From assembly GCF_017114825.1 (NCBI RefSeq), contig NZ_JADEVO010000008.1, forward strand, positions 90,949 to 154,948: a stretch of DNA of 64,000 nucleotides. The letters are read 5' to 3'. How positions within the stretch are numbered: position 1 is the first letter of the stretch; the number at the start of each line of letters is the position of its first letter. Positions 27,608 to 35,051 of this stretch are shown piece after piece. The DNA comes from Pseudomonas gregormendelii. GTDB lineage: Bacteria > Pseudomonadota > Gammaproteobacteria > Pseudomonadales > Pseudomonadaceae. Both the position numbers and the translations under genes were made by a program. The notes beneath the pieces are model-generated. The model was given only the letters and a program-made list of their open reading frames with translations. It was not told the DNA's origin and made no database searches.

Positions 27608-28846
27608 ATGATCGAGAGCCCGGGCCTCACGGGAGCCGCCGCTGCGCTTGGAATTGGCCTGCTCATCGGTCTTGAGCGCGAGCGGCACAAAGGCGAGGGG
27701 CAAAGCCGTGCCTGCGCCGGGTTGCGCACTTTCGCGATTACCGCGCTGCTGGGCTATGGGGCGATGCAGGTGGCTGGCGGCCTGCTGGTCGCGGCCCTGG
27801 CGATCACCCTTGGGGGGCTGGTGACGGTCGCCTACTGGCGCAGCTTAAGCGACGACCCGGGGGTGACCAGTGAAGTGGCCTTGCTCACCGTCTTGGTACT
27901 GGGGGCCCTCTGCAGCAGTCAGCCACAACTGGCGGTGACCATGGCGGTGGTGATGGCCGGATTGCTGGCGTACCGCGAGAAGTTGCACCACTTCGCCCGC
28001 AGCCAGTTAACCGATGGCGAAATGCGCGACGCACTGGTCCTGCTGACGGCCGCCCTGGTGGTGCTGCCGCTGGCGCCTGATCGCTATATCGGTCCGTATG
28101 GGGCGATCAACCTGCGTACCATTTGTACCCTGACCGTCCTGCTGATGGTGGTTGGGGCAGTGGGGCATGTCGCGGTTCGTGCCTTGGGCACCCGCTATGG
28201 CTATGCGATCAGCGCCATTGCCTCCGGATTCGCGTCCAGTACTGTGACAATCGCCGCGATGGGCCATATCGCCGCCAGGGAGCCGGTCAACGTCAAGCTC
28301 CTGAGCGCCGCCGCGATCTGGTCCAACCTCGCGACCTTCGTTCAAGCGGGCCTGATCCTGGGTGCGGTCGACACCGGTCTGCTGCGGCCGGTTTTCGGTC
28401 CACTGGTATGCGGCGCGCTTGCTACCGCCCTGTATGGCCTGTGCCTGATGTTTCCGAAAACCGCGACGAACGCCAGCCAGCCGATCAAGGTCGGCGGTGC
28501 GTTCAATCTCAAGCTGGCGCTGGTGGTGACCCTGACCGTGACCGGCATCACTTTCCTGTCCTCGGTGATGCTCAGGTACTACGGGGAAGCGGGGGTGATG
28601 GTGACGGCGACCTTCACCGGTTTCGCCGATGCCCATGCTTCGACGGCGTCGATTGCCTCCCTGGCCAAATCGGGTCAGTTGCCATTCGACGCCATTGCCG
28701 TGCCTGTACTGATCGCCATCAGCAGTAATTCGCTGAGCAAATGCGCGGTGGCGTGGGTCAGTGGTGGAAGCCGGTTCGCCCTTTACGTAATTCCGGGTCA
28801 GGTCCTGCTCACACTGGCTATGTGGGCTGGGATCTGGTTGCTCTGA
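27608..28846 (+). CDS. MgtC/SapB-DUF4010 membrane protein
   Basis: A 412-residue polytopic inner-membrane protein. The N-terminal 140 residues are an MgtC/SapB domain (LGIGLLIGLERERHKGEG, AGLRTFAITALLGYGA), the rest is DUF4010 (YGAINLRTICTLTVLLMVV, ISAIASGFASSTVTIAAMG, FTGFADAHASTASIASL). About 12 helices. Function of these larger fusions is not established. Possibly co-transcribed with the alcohol dehydrogenase. Confidence 0.82.
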   Translation: MIESPGLTGAAAALGIGLLIGLERERHKGEGQSRACAGLRTFAITALLGYGAMQVAGGLLVAALAITLGGLVTVAYWRSLSDDPGVTSEVALLTVLVLGALCSSQPQLAVTMAVVMAGLLAYREKLHHFARSQLTDGEMRDALVLLTAALVVLPLAPDRYIGPYGAINLRTICTLTVLLMVVGAVGHVAVRALGTRYGYAISAIASGFASSTVTIAAMGHIAAREPVNVKLLSAAAIWSNLATFVQAGLILGAVDTGLLRPVFGPLVCGALATALYGLCLMFPKTATNASQPIKVGGAFNLKLALVVTLTVTGITFLSSVMLRYYGEAGVMVTATFTGFADAHASTASIASLAKSGQLPFDAIAVPVLIAISSNSLSKCAVAWVSGGSRFALYVIPGQVLLTLAMWAGIWLL

Positions 28847-28942
28847 ATGAGGCCTCTACGCAAGCTGATAGAGATCAAGTCGCCCTTCACATAACCCATC
28901 AATCCTGATCAACCGTTGGCCGAAAGATCGCGGGGCGACGGT

Positions 28943-29233
28943 TCACAGTTGCAGACGATGAATGACCTGGTGGCGGTCATCAGGGTCAGTGTAAGTTTCA
29001 AACCCAAGCGATCTGGCGAGGTCACGCATGGGCGCGTTGCTGGCGGAATCGACCGAATACATCTGCCGGTAACCGTTGTGGCGCGCCGCCTTGATCAAAT
29101 GTTCCATCAGCAGTGTACCCAGTCCCAGGTGATTCCATTCATCGGCGACCGTAATGGCGGATTCACATTGCTGTTCACCCGTGGCCGCATAACGACTGAC
29201 GCCCACCTCAATCAATTGTCCGTTGTCGTGCAC
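28943..29233 (-). pseudogene. GNAT acetyltransferase, probably N-terminally truncated
   Basis: 96 codons from a GTG cover only the core of a GNAT domain: VGVSRYAATGEQQCESAITVADEWNHLGLGTLLMEHLIKAARHNGYRQMYS, containing the acetyl-CoA loop (LGLGTLLM). The in-frame sequence upstream (LAFIALVHDNG) continues the homology before the GTG but meets a stop near 29330 without an ATG, so the N-terminal strand-helix unit is missing. Resembles the GNAT part of Pat-like protein acetyltransferases. Confidence 0.5.
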
Positions 29234-29361
29234 CAGGGCGATGAAGGCCAGGCGCCCTCGATTTCTGCACCTGACAGGCCAAGCGGAGTCAAGCCGTTGC
29301 CCTGGCTGGACCAGGTCAGCGGTTCAGTAGTGCTGAAGGTTGGAATGATTGCCGTCAGACA

Positions 29362-29916
29362 CTAGCGCACAAAGCGCTTGGGCAGGATCCGGGTCAGGGT
29401 GTTATCGCGCATCCAGTAATGGTGGAAAATCCCGGCGCAGGCGTGCACGCCAATCAGCCAGTACCCGGCGTTACCCAGCCATTCATGCCATTCTTTGAAT
29501 TGCTTCGCCAAATCAGGATCGAGTGCGATAGGCGAGGGCAGGGTAAAAGCAAAGTACGGTATTGGTTTACCGGCGGCACTGAGCATCAGCCAGGCGAGCA
29601 GGGGCGTGACGATCATCAGCACATAGAGCGCCAGGTGGGTGAGGTGGGCCAGCGCAGTCTGCCACGCGGGGGGGCGAGGCGTGATGGGCGGACGTTTTTG
29701 TAAACGACCGAGTAAGCGCACCCACACCAAGGAAAAAATCGCCAGTCCAAAAAGCGCATGGGTACCCAGTAGTGGTCCTCTCAACGGGTGCTGGCGCGGC
29801 AGCCAGCCCCTGATCTCGATACAGGCATAGACCCCGACAAACAGCCCGAGCATCAGCCAGTGCAAGGTGATCGAGAGTTTTGCGTAGCGGTTGTGAGCGA
29901 GTAAATCGCGAGTCAT
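29362..29916 (-). CDS. cytochrome b561
   Basis: A 184-residue di-heme b-type cytochrome with four membrane helices (bacterial CybB type). Heme-ligand histidines are in SITLHWLMLGLF, GTHALFGLAIFSLVWVRLL, WLGNAGYWLIGVHACAGIFHHYW. AGAGG lies before the ATG at 29916. It is divergent from the seven-gene operon at 30121 and shares its upstream region, including PmrA-box-like repeats; such cytochromes may pass quinol electrons or scavenge superoxide. Confidence 0.85.
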   Translation of the reverse strand: MTRDLLAHNRYAKLSITLHWLMLGLFVGVYACIEIRGWLPRQHPLRGPLLGTHALFGLAIFSLVWVRLLGRLQKRPPITPRPPAWQTALAHLTHLALYVLMIVTPLLAWLMLSAAGKPIPYFAFTLPSPIALDPDLAKQFKEWHEWLGNAGYWLIGVHACAGIFHHYWMRDNTLTRILPKRFVR

Positions 29917-30013
29917 AACAGGCCTCTTGGACGTTGGTGTGGCTGCACAATCATTTGCGCGGTCCGGTTTCGTTCGGTAAGCGAACCGAATGACGCCAGC
30001 CTGCCTATCCAGT

Positions 30014-30030
30014 CTTAAGGCAATCTGAAG
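30014..30030 (+). promoter_or_regulatory. PmrA/QseB-box-like direct repeat, distal copy
   Basis: CTTAAG-N5-CTGAAG. The PmrA consensus is two YTTAAK hexamers spaced by 5 bases. This site has one perfect and one near-perfect hexamer with exact spacing. Confidence 0.55.
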
Positions 30031-30056
30031 ACTGCCCCTGCCGATCTTTTGGCCAC

Positions 30057-30073
30057 CTTCAGACTCCGTTAAG
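30057..30073 (+). promoter_or_regulatory. PmrA/QseB-box-like direct repeat, promoter-proximal copy
   Basis: CTTCAG-N5-GTTAAG, 43 bases (four helical turns) after the first copy and ending 10 bases before a GATACT -10-like hexamer (30084-30089). This position over the -35 region is what PmrA-type activators use. The operon downstream encodes such a regulator. Confidence 0.55.
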
Positions 30074-30120
30074 AAATGCCTCGGATACTTCTCCCACACT
30101 TTCCCGGGAGGCGTCTTCCA

Positions 30121-30798
30121 ATGCCCGATATTGACTGGAACATCGCTCTGCCCCTGCATTTCGGCCAAGCCGAAACCCCGCAGCTGAGTCTGGCCCGCGC
30201 TCTGCCGGACGAGCCCCTGCGCCCCGTCCTGGAAGCCTTTATCCAGAAACGCTTCCGCAGGGCCCACGGCGCGGACATCCGTCACTTCATGCCGGAGCTG
30301 TTCGGCATGAACAACGCCTCAGGTGAACTGTGTGCAGTGGCCGGCGTGCGCCTGGCGAGCCGTGAACCGCTGTTTCTGGAACGCTACCTGGACGAGCCGG
30401 TCGACCCGCTGATCAGTGCCGCTGCCGACTGTGAAGTCGCCCGCAGGGGCATCGTTGAAGTGGGCAACCTGGCCGCCAGCGACACTGGCAGTGCACGCAT
30501 GAGCATCATCGCCATTACCTATCTGCTGGCCATGGGCGGCCTGGAATGGGTGGCGTTCACCGGCAACATCGGCCTGGTGAACAGCTTTCACCGTCTGGGC
30601 TTGAAGCCCGTGACCCTTTGCGCCGCCGATCCCGCGCGTTTGGGCGAGGACCGCCACAGCTGGGGCAGCTACTACGAGAGCAAACCCTGGGTGCACGTTG
30701 GCAACATCCGCGCCGGCTTCATTCATTTGCGCAACATAGGGATGTTCAGCCGATTGGGGTTGCCAGCGTCCATCGAGGAATCCAGCCATGTCGCCTGA
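30121..30798 (+). CDS. thermostable-hemolysin-family (GNAT-like) protein
   Basis: A 225-residue soluble protein of the thermostable hemolysin family (PF12261), which falls in the acetyltransferase fold clan and not among pore-forming toxins. Recognisable blocks: FIQKRFRRAHGADIRHFMPELFGMNNASGELCAVAGVRLAS, FLERYLDEPVD, EVGNLAASDTGSARMSIIAITYLLAMGGLEWVAFTGNIGLVNSFHRLG. No signal peptide. GGGAGG precedes the ATG. First of seven overlapping genes; its last 11 bases overlap the acyl ligase start. By fold and context I infer an acyl transfer using the acyl group activated next door; haemolysis is not implied. Confidence 0.8.
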   Translation: MPDIDWNIALPLHFGQAETPQLSLARALPDEPLRPVLEAFIQKRFRRAHGADIRHFMPELFGMNNASGELCAVAGVRLASREPLFLERYLDEPVDPLISAAADCEVARRGIVEVGNLAASDTGSARMSIIAITYLLAMGGLEWVAFTGNIGLVNSFHRLGLKPVTLCAADPARLGEDRHSWGSYYESKPWVHVGNIRAGFIHLRNIGMFSRLGLPASIEESSHVA

Positions 30799-32269
30799 AA
30801 TCGAGCGTTTCAAACAGACCCTGCGCTCCCATGCCGAACGCAAGACCAATGCCATCGCTATTTGGGGGGATCACCTGAAGCTGGACTACGCGACGCTCTA
30901 CGCGGAAGTGATGTACCGCCAGCAGCGTCTACGGGATGAAAACGTCCAGGTTGTTGCACTGGCCCTGGACAATGGTGTCGACGCCATGCTGTGGGACCTG
31001 GCCGTGTTGTTCGAAGGCTTGACCTGCCTGGCGTTGCCCCCTTTCTTCACGCCAGCTCAACGTAAACATTGTCTCAAGCAAAGCCAGGCTGCCCTGGTGA
31101 TTGCCGAGCCGGCTCTGGAAGCGGAACTGCAAACGGGCGGCTACGAAAAGAACGGTGAATTCTGGCGGCGCACTTTCAACGGCCCGAACCGAATGCCCGA
31201 GGGCACCGCCAAACTGACCTTCACCTCGGGCACCACCGGCACTCCCAAAGGCGTGTGCCTGAGTGCCGAAAGTATCCTGCGGGTCGCCCGCGAACTCGAT
31301 CAGGCAAGCAAGCCCACTGATCCACAGCATCACCTTGCGCTTTTGCCACTGGCGATCCTGTTGGAAAACATCGGCTGCTATGCGGCGCTGTACGCCGGTG
31401 CGAAGCTGAGCCTGCCCAGCCAGAAAACCCTCGGTATCGAGGGGGCCAGCGGTGTGGATGTGCCGCGACTGCTCGGTTGCCTGGCCACCCGTGCGCCCGA
31501 GAGTGTGATTCTGGTGCCGCAGTTGCTGTTGTTATTGGTCAGCGCCGCCGAGCAAAAAGCCTTCAGCCCCTACTCGTTGCGTTTTGCCGCAGTGGGCGGC
31601 GCCCGGGTGAGTGAAGATTTGCTGCACCGGGCGCGACGGGCCGGTCTGCCGGTTTATGAAGGCTACGGGCTGTCGGAGTGCGCGTCGGTGGTGTGCCTGA
31701 ACCGGCCAGAGGCACGTCGCGCCGGCAGCGTCGGGCGGCCTCTGCCCCACGTGGAGATCCGTCTGGCCGACGACGGCGAAGTGCTGATCAAGGGCTCGAC
31801 CCTGCTGGGTTACCTCGGCCAGGCTGAGCACTGCGATGAGTGGTGGCCCAGCGGCGATCTCGGTGAATTCGACGCCGAGGGCTTTCTGTACCTCAAGGGA
31901 CGCAAGAAACACCAGTTCGTCACCAGTTATGGCCGCAATGTGAACCCCGAATGGGTCGAGTCCGAACTGACTCAACGCCGCGATATCGCCCAGGCCTTTG
32001 TCTACGGCGAGGCCATGCCGGGCAATCACGCGCTGCTTTGGCCTCATCGCCTCGATTGCACAGACGCGGAGTTGGCCGCCGCCGTGGCTCAGGCCAACGC
32101 GGCCTTGCCCAATTACGCCCAGGTTCACCACTGGACCCGTCTCGCTCAACCGTTCACCTCCGCCAACGGCTTGCTGACTGCCAATGGCCGACCACGCCGG
32201 GACGCCATCGTCGAGCAGTACCGCGCGCAACTGACTAACGCTTTTTTTTCAGAGGAATCTGCGTCATGA
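30788..32269 (+). CDS. AMP-forming acyl ligase with Arg in place of the A10 lysine
   Basis: A 493-residue adenylate-forming enzyme. ATP loop TFTSGTTGTPKG, A5 YEGYGLSECASVV, A7 PSGDLGEFDAEGFLYLKGRKKHQFVTSYGRNVNPEWVES. The C-terminal motif is LLTANGRPRRD: where catalytic A10 Lys normally follows Gly there is Arg468. That may be normal for this subfamily or may alter the adenylation half-reaction. No carrier-protein domain is attached or encoded nearby, so the acyl-AMP or acyl-CoA must go to another acceptor, possibly the GNAT-like protein. Overlaps both neighbours. Confidence 0.82.
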   Translation: MSPEIERFKQTLRSHAERKTNAIAIWGDHLKLDYATLYAEVMYRQQRLRDENVQVVALALDNGVDAMLWDLAVLFEGLTCLALPPFFTPAQRKHCLKQSQAALVIAEPALEAELQTGGYEKNGEFWRRTFNGPNRMPEGTAKLTFTSGTTGTPKGVCLSAESILRVARELDQASKPTDPQHHLALLPLAILLENIGCYAALYAGAKLSLPSQKTLGIEGASGVDVPRLLGCLATRAPESVILVPQLLLLLVSAAEQKAFSPYSLRFAAVGGARVSEDLLHRARRAGLPVYEGYGLSECASVVCLNRPEARRAGSVGRPLPHVEIRLADDGEVLIKGSTLLGYLGQAEHCDEWWPSGDLGEFDAEGFLYLKGRKKHQFVTSYGRNVNPEWVESELTQRRDIAQAFVYGEAMPGNHALLWPHRLDCTDAELAAAVAQANAALPNYAQVHHWTRLAQPFTSANGLLTANGRPRRDAIVEQYRAQLTNAFFSEESAS

Positions 32270-32940
32270 GTTTTTTCGACAACCTGCAAGAAGCCACTCA
32301 ACACGAACGCCACGCGCTGTTCAACCTGCCGGTCATTCGCGATGCTCTGGAGGGCAAGGTCAGCCTGGAGAGCTACCGGGCCTTCCTGGCGCAAGCCTAT
32401 TACCACGTGCGCCATACCGTGCCGTTGATGATGGCCTGCGGTGCACGCCTGCCGTCGCGTCTGGAATGGCTGCGCAAAGCAGTGTGCGAGTACATCGAAG
32501 ACGAATACGGCCACGAACAGTGGATCCTCAACGATATCGAAGCCTGCGGTGGCGACAAGGCGGCGGTGCGCGACGGTCGTCCCTCCTTGCCGATCGAATT
32601 GATGGTCAGCTACCTCTACGACCTGATTGCCCGGGGCAATCCGGTGGGCCTGTTTGGCATGGTCAATGTGCTGGAAGGCACCAGTATCGCCCTGGCCACC
32701 CACGCCGCCGAGAGCATCCGCGAACGCCTGGACTTGCCGCAAAGCGCGTTCAGTTACCTCAGCTCCCATGGCTCGCTGGATATCGAGCACATGCAGACGT
32801 ATCGCCGCTTGATGAACACCCTTGATGATCCGTCTGACCAGGCTGCCGTGATTCATGCCTCCAAAGTGGTGTACGCGCTGTACACCGATATGTTCCGCGG
32901 CTTGCCGCGCGACGGGGAGACCCCCCATGCGCCTGTCTGA
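32266..32940 (+). CDS. heme-oxygenase-like diiron (iron-containing redox) enzyme
   Basis: A 224-residue all-helical protein of the TenA/PqqC/heme-oxygenase-like superfamily, iron-containing redox enzyme type (PF14518). Candidate metal ligands: Glu80 and His83 in EDEYGHEQW, Glu137 in NVLEGTS, and His168, Asp172, His175 in SSHGSLDIEH; His47/His50 (YYHVRH) may also matter. This is the HDO diiron pattern also seen in UndA and other oxidases of fatty acids or amino acids, so oxidation, desaturation or cleavage of an acyl chain is plausible. ATGA overlap with the ligase; 14-base overlap with the SDR. Confidence 0.8.
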   Translation: MSFFDNLQEATQHERHALFNLPVIRDALEGKVSLESYRAFLAQAYYHVRHTVPLMMACGARLPSRLEWLRKAVCEYIEDEYGHEQWILNDIEACGGDKAAVRDGRPSLPIELMVSYLYDLIARGNPVGLFGMVNVLEGTSIALATHAAESIRERLDLPQSAFSYLSSHGSLDIEHMQTYRRLMNTLDDPSDQAAVIHASKVVYALYTDMFRGLPRDGETPHAPV

Positions 32941-33736
32941 AGCCCGCGTGGTGCTGACCGGCGCCAGTGGCGGCATCGGCCTGGCAATCGCCACGGCCCT
33001 GTGCGCCAGTGGCGCCAGGGTATTGGCCGTGGCTCGGCACCGGGAACCGCTGGTGCCTTTACTGGAACGCTACCCACAGCAGTTGTCCTGGGTCGGCGCC
33101 GACCTGACGTTCCTCACCGACCGCCGTAAAGTACTGGCCGCCGCCGAAGGCATCGGGGGTCTGAACCTGCTGATCAACGCCGCCGGGATCAATCACTTCG
33201 CCATGCTTGAACAGCTCGATGACAGCGACATCAACGCCATGCTGGCGGTGAACGTCAGCGCGCCGATCTGCCTCACCAGGTTGCTGCTGCCGCTGCTCAA
33301 GCAGGCTGAAAGCGCCATGGTGGTGAACGTCGGCTCGACCTATGGCTCGATCGGTTACCCCGGCTACGCCAGCTATTGCGCCACCAAGTTTGCCCTGCGG
33401 GGGTTTTCCGAAGCCCTGCGTCGTGAGCTCGCCGACACCCGGGTCGGGGTGTTGTACGTCGCACCACGGGCCACCCGCACCAGCATGAACAGCGCGGCAG
33501 CGCAGGCGTTGAATGATGCCCTCAAATCCAACGTCGATGATCCGCAAAAAGTTGCCTCGGCGGTGATGCACGCCATTGCCGGTGATCACCGTGACCTGTA
33601 CCTGGGCTGGCCGGAACGCTTCTTCGTGGGCCTGAACAGCCTGTTGCCCAACCTGGTGGATCGCGGCCTGCGCAAGCAGCTGCCACTGATCCGTCGTCTG
33701 AGTCAGAAGCCTGATAACGAGAACCTCAAGCCATGA
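32927..33736 (+). CDS. short-chain dehydrogenase/reductase
   Basis: A 269-residue classical SDR: cofactor loop VVLTGASGGIGLAIATAL, NAAG (INAAGINHFAMLEQ), Ser in NVGSTYGSIGYPG and catalytic YASYCATKFAL. The LAVARHRE segment after beta2 suggests NADP(H). The C-terminal extension (GWPERFFVGLNSLLPNLVDRGLRKQLP) is like SDRs acting on long acyl chains near the membrane. GGGGAGA precedes the ATG at 32927. It overlaps both the diiron gene and the TatT gene. Confidence 0.85.
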   Translation: MRLSEARVVLTGASGGIGLAIATALCASGARVLAVARHREPLVPLLERYPQQLSWVGADLTFLTDRRKVLAAAEGIGGLNLLINAAGINHFAMLEQLDDSDINAMLAVNVSAPICLTRLLLPLLKQAESAMVVNVGSTYGSIGYPGYASYCATKFALRGFSEALRRELADTRVGVLYVAPRATRTSMNSAAAQALNDALKSNVDDPQKVASAVMHAIAGDHRDLYLGWPERFFVGLNSLLPNLVDRGLRKQLPLIRRLSQKPDNENLKP

Positions 33737-34377
33737 AAAAAATCTTCGCCTGCCTGCTGATGGGCGCCTTGAGCGCAAACGCCTGGGCGCTTGATGCCGC
33801 CGATCAACAACGTCTCAGTGGCATCCAGCAAAGCTGGGCACACATTCAATATGAAATGCCCGCCGATCAACGTACCGCCGCTTTTGAAAAGCTGGCCGGC
33901 CAGGCGTCGGCGTTCACGCACGACCGCCAGTCCGTGGCCGAAGCCTGGATCTGGTCCGGAATCGTCACCAGCAGTTGGGCCGGTGCCCAGGGCGGGCTCG
34001 GAGCATTGAGCAAGGTCAAGGATGCAAAAGTCGATCTGGAGAAAGCCCTGGCCCTGGACCCCAAAGCCTTGCAAGGCTCGGCCTACACCAGCCTCGGCGC
34101 ACTGTACGACCGTGTGCCAGGCTGGCCGATCGGTTTCGGTGACGCTGACAAGGCCGATCAGTTGCTCAAGCAGGCCTTGCAACTGAACCCTGACGGCATC
34201 GATAGTCTGTACTTCTGGGGCGATCACCTCTACCGTCAAAAACGCTACAGCGAAGCCCGGGGTGCGCTGCAAAAAGCCCTGCAGGCTGCCCCAAGGCCAG
34301 GACGGGAACTGGCCGACGCCGGACGGCGCAAAGAGATCGAAGCGCTGCTGGTGGACGTGAACAAGAAAATAGACTGA
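33733..34377 (+). CDS. TatT-like TPR protein, exported
   Basis: A 214-residue protein: signal peptide KIFACLLMGALSANAWA, then TPR-like helices (AKVDLEKALALDPKALQGSAYTSLGALYDRVPGWPIGFGDADKADQLLKQALQLNPDGIDSLYFWGDHLYRQKRYSEARGALQKALQ). The GWPIGFGD/DSLYFWGDH segments fit TatT (TRAP-associated TPR) proteins, periplasmic trimers that bind hydrophobic ligands for TRAP transporters. No TRAP genes are near, so it may carry the product of this operon. ATGA overlap with the SDR. Confidence 0.72.
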   Translation: MKKIFACLLMGALSANAWALDAADQQRLSGIQQSWAHIQYEMPADQRTAAFEKLAGQASAFTHDRQSVAEAWIWSGIVTSSWAGAQGGLGALSKVKDAKVDLEKALALDPKALQGSAYTSLGALYDRVPGWPIGFGDADKADQLLKQALQLNPDGIDSLYFWGDHLYRQKRYSEARGALQKALQAAPRPGRELADAGRRKEIEALLVDVNKKID

Positions 34378-34388
34378 CAGGAGTCCGT

Positions 34389-35051
34389 GTGCGCTTATTA
34401 CTGATTGAGGATGACGTGGCGCTGGGTGAAGGCATTCATCAGGCCCTCGGCCGCGAAGGGTACACCGTGGACTGGTTGCAGGACGGTAGCAGTGCCTTGC
34501 ACGCGCTACTCAGCGAATCCTTCGACCTGGCGGTGCTCGACCTCGGCCTGCCACGCATGGACGGGCTGGAAGTGCTGCGCCGCCTGCGTGACAGCGGCTC
34601 CAACCTGCCGGTGTTGATTCTTACGGCGCGGGACGCCACCGAAGACCGTATCGCCGGGCTGGATGCCGGTGCCGACGATTACCTGATCAAGCCCTTCGAT
34701 CTGGCCGAACTCAAGGCGCGTCTGCGGGCCTTGCTGCGGCGCAGCGCCGGGCGTGCGCAGATGCTCATCGAACACGCTGGCATCAGCCTTAATCCGGGCA
34801 CGCAGCAAGTCAGCTATATGGGTGAACCGGTGGCACTGACGCCCAAGGAGTATCAACTGCTCCACGAACTTCTGTCGCCACCGGGCCGGGTCATGACCCG
34901 CGATCACCTGATGCAGTTGCTCTACGGCTGGAACGAAGAGGCCGAAAGCAACACCCTGGAAGTGCACATTCATCACCTGCGCAAAAAGTTCTCCACTGAC
35001 CTGATCCGTACCATTCGCGGAGTTGGTTACCTGGTGGAGGAACGTCGATGA
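34389..35051 (+). CDS. OmpR/PmrA-type response regulator
   Basis: A 220-residue regulator: receiver with acidic pair IEDD, phosphoacceptor Asp51 (VLDLGLPRMDG), Thr in ILTARD and Lys in LIKPFDL, and a winged-helix OmpR domain (VALTPKEYQLLHELLSPPGRVMTRDHLMQLLYG, TLEVHIHHLRKKF, IRTIRGVGYLVEE). Closest in layout to PmrA/QseB. GTG start with AGGAG upstream. It is inside the seven-gene operon and overlaps its kinase by 4 bases, so it probably autoregulates through the PmrA-like boxes at 30014 and 30057. Confidence 0.9.
   Translation: MRLLLIEDDVALGEGIHQALGREGYTVDWLQDGSSALHALLSESFDLAVLDLGLPRMDGLEVLRRLRDSGSNLPVLILTARDATEDRIAGLDAGADDYLIKPFDLAELKARLRALLRRSAGRAQMLIEHAGISLNPGTQQVSYMGEPVALTPKEYQLLHELLSPPGRVMTRDHLMQLLYGWNEEAESNTLEVHIHHLRKKFSTDLIRTIRGVGYLVEERR

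Noticed and set aside
30121..30798. Reading the thermostable-hemolysin family name as a toxin gene
   Set aside because: The protein has no signal peptide or pore-forming features, and the family has an acyltransferase-type fold; the operon context is metabolic.
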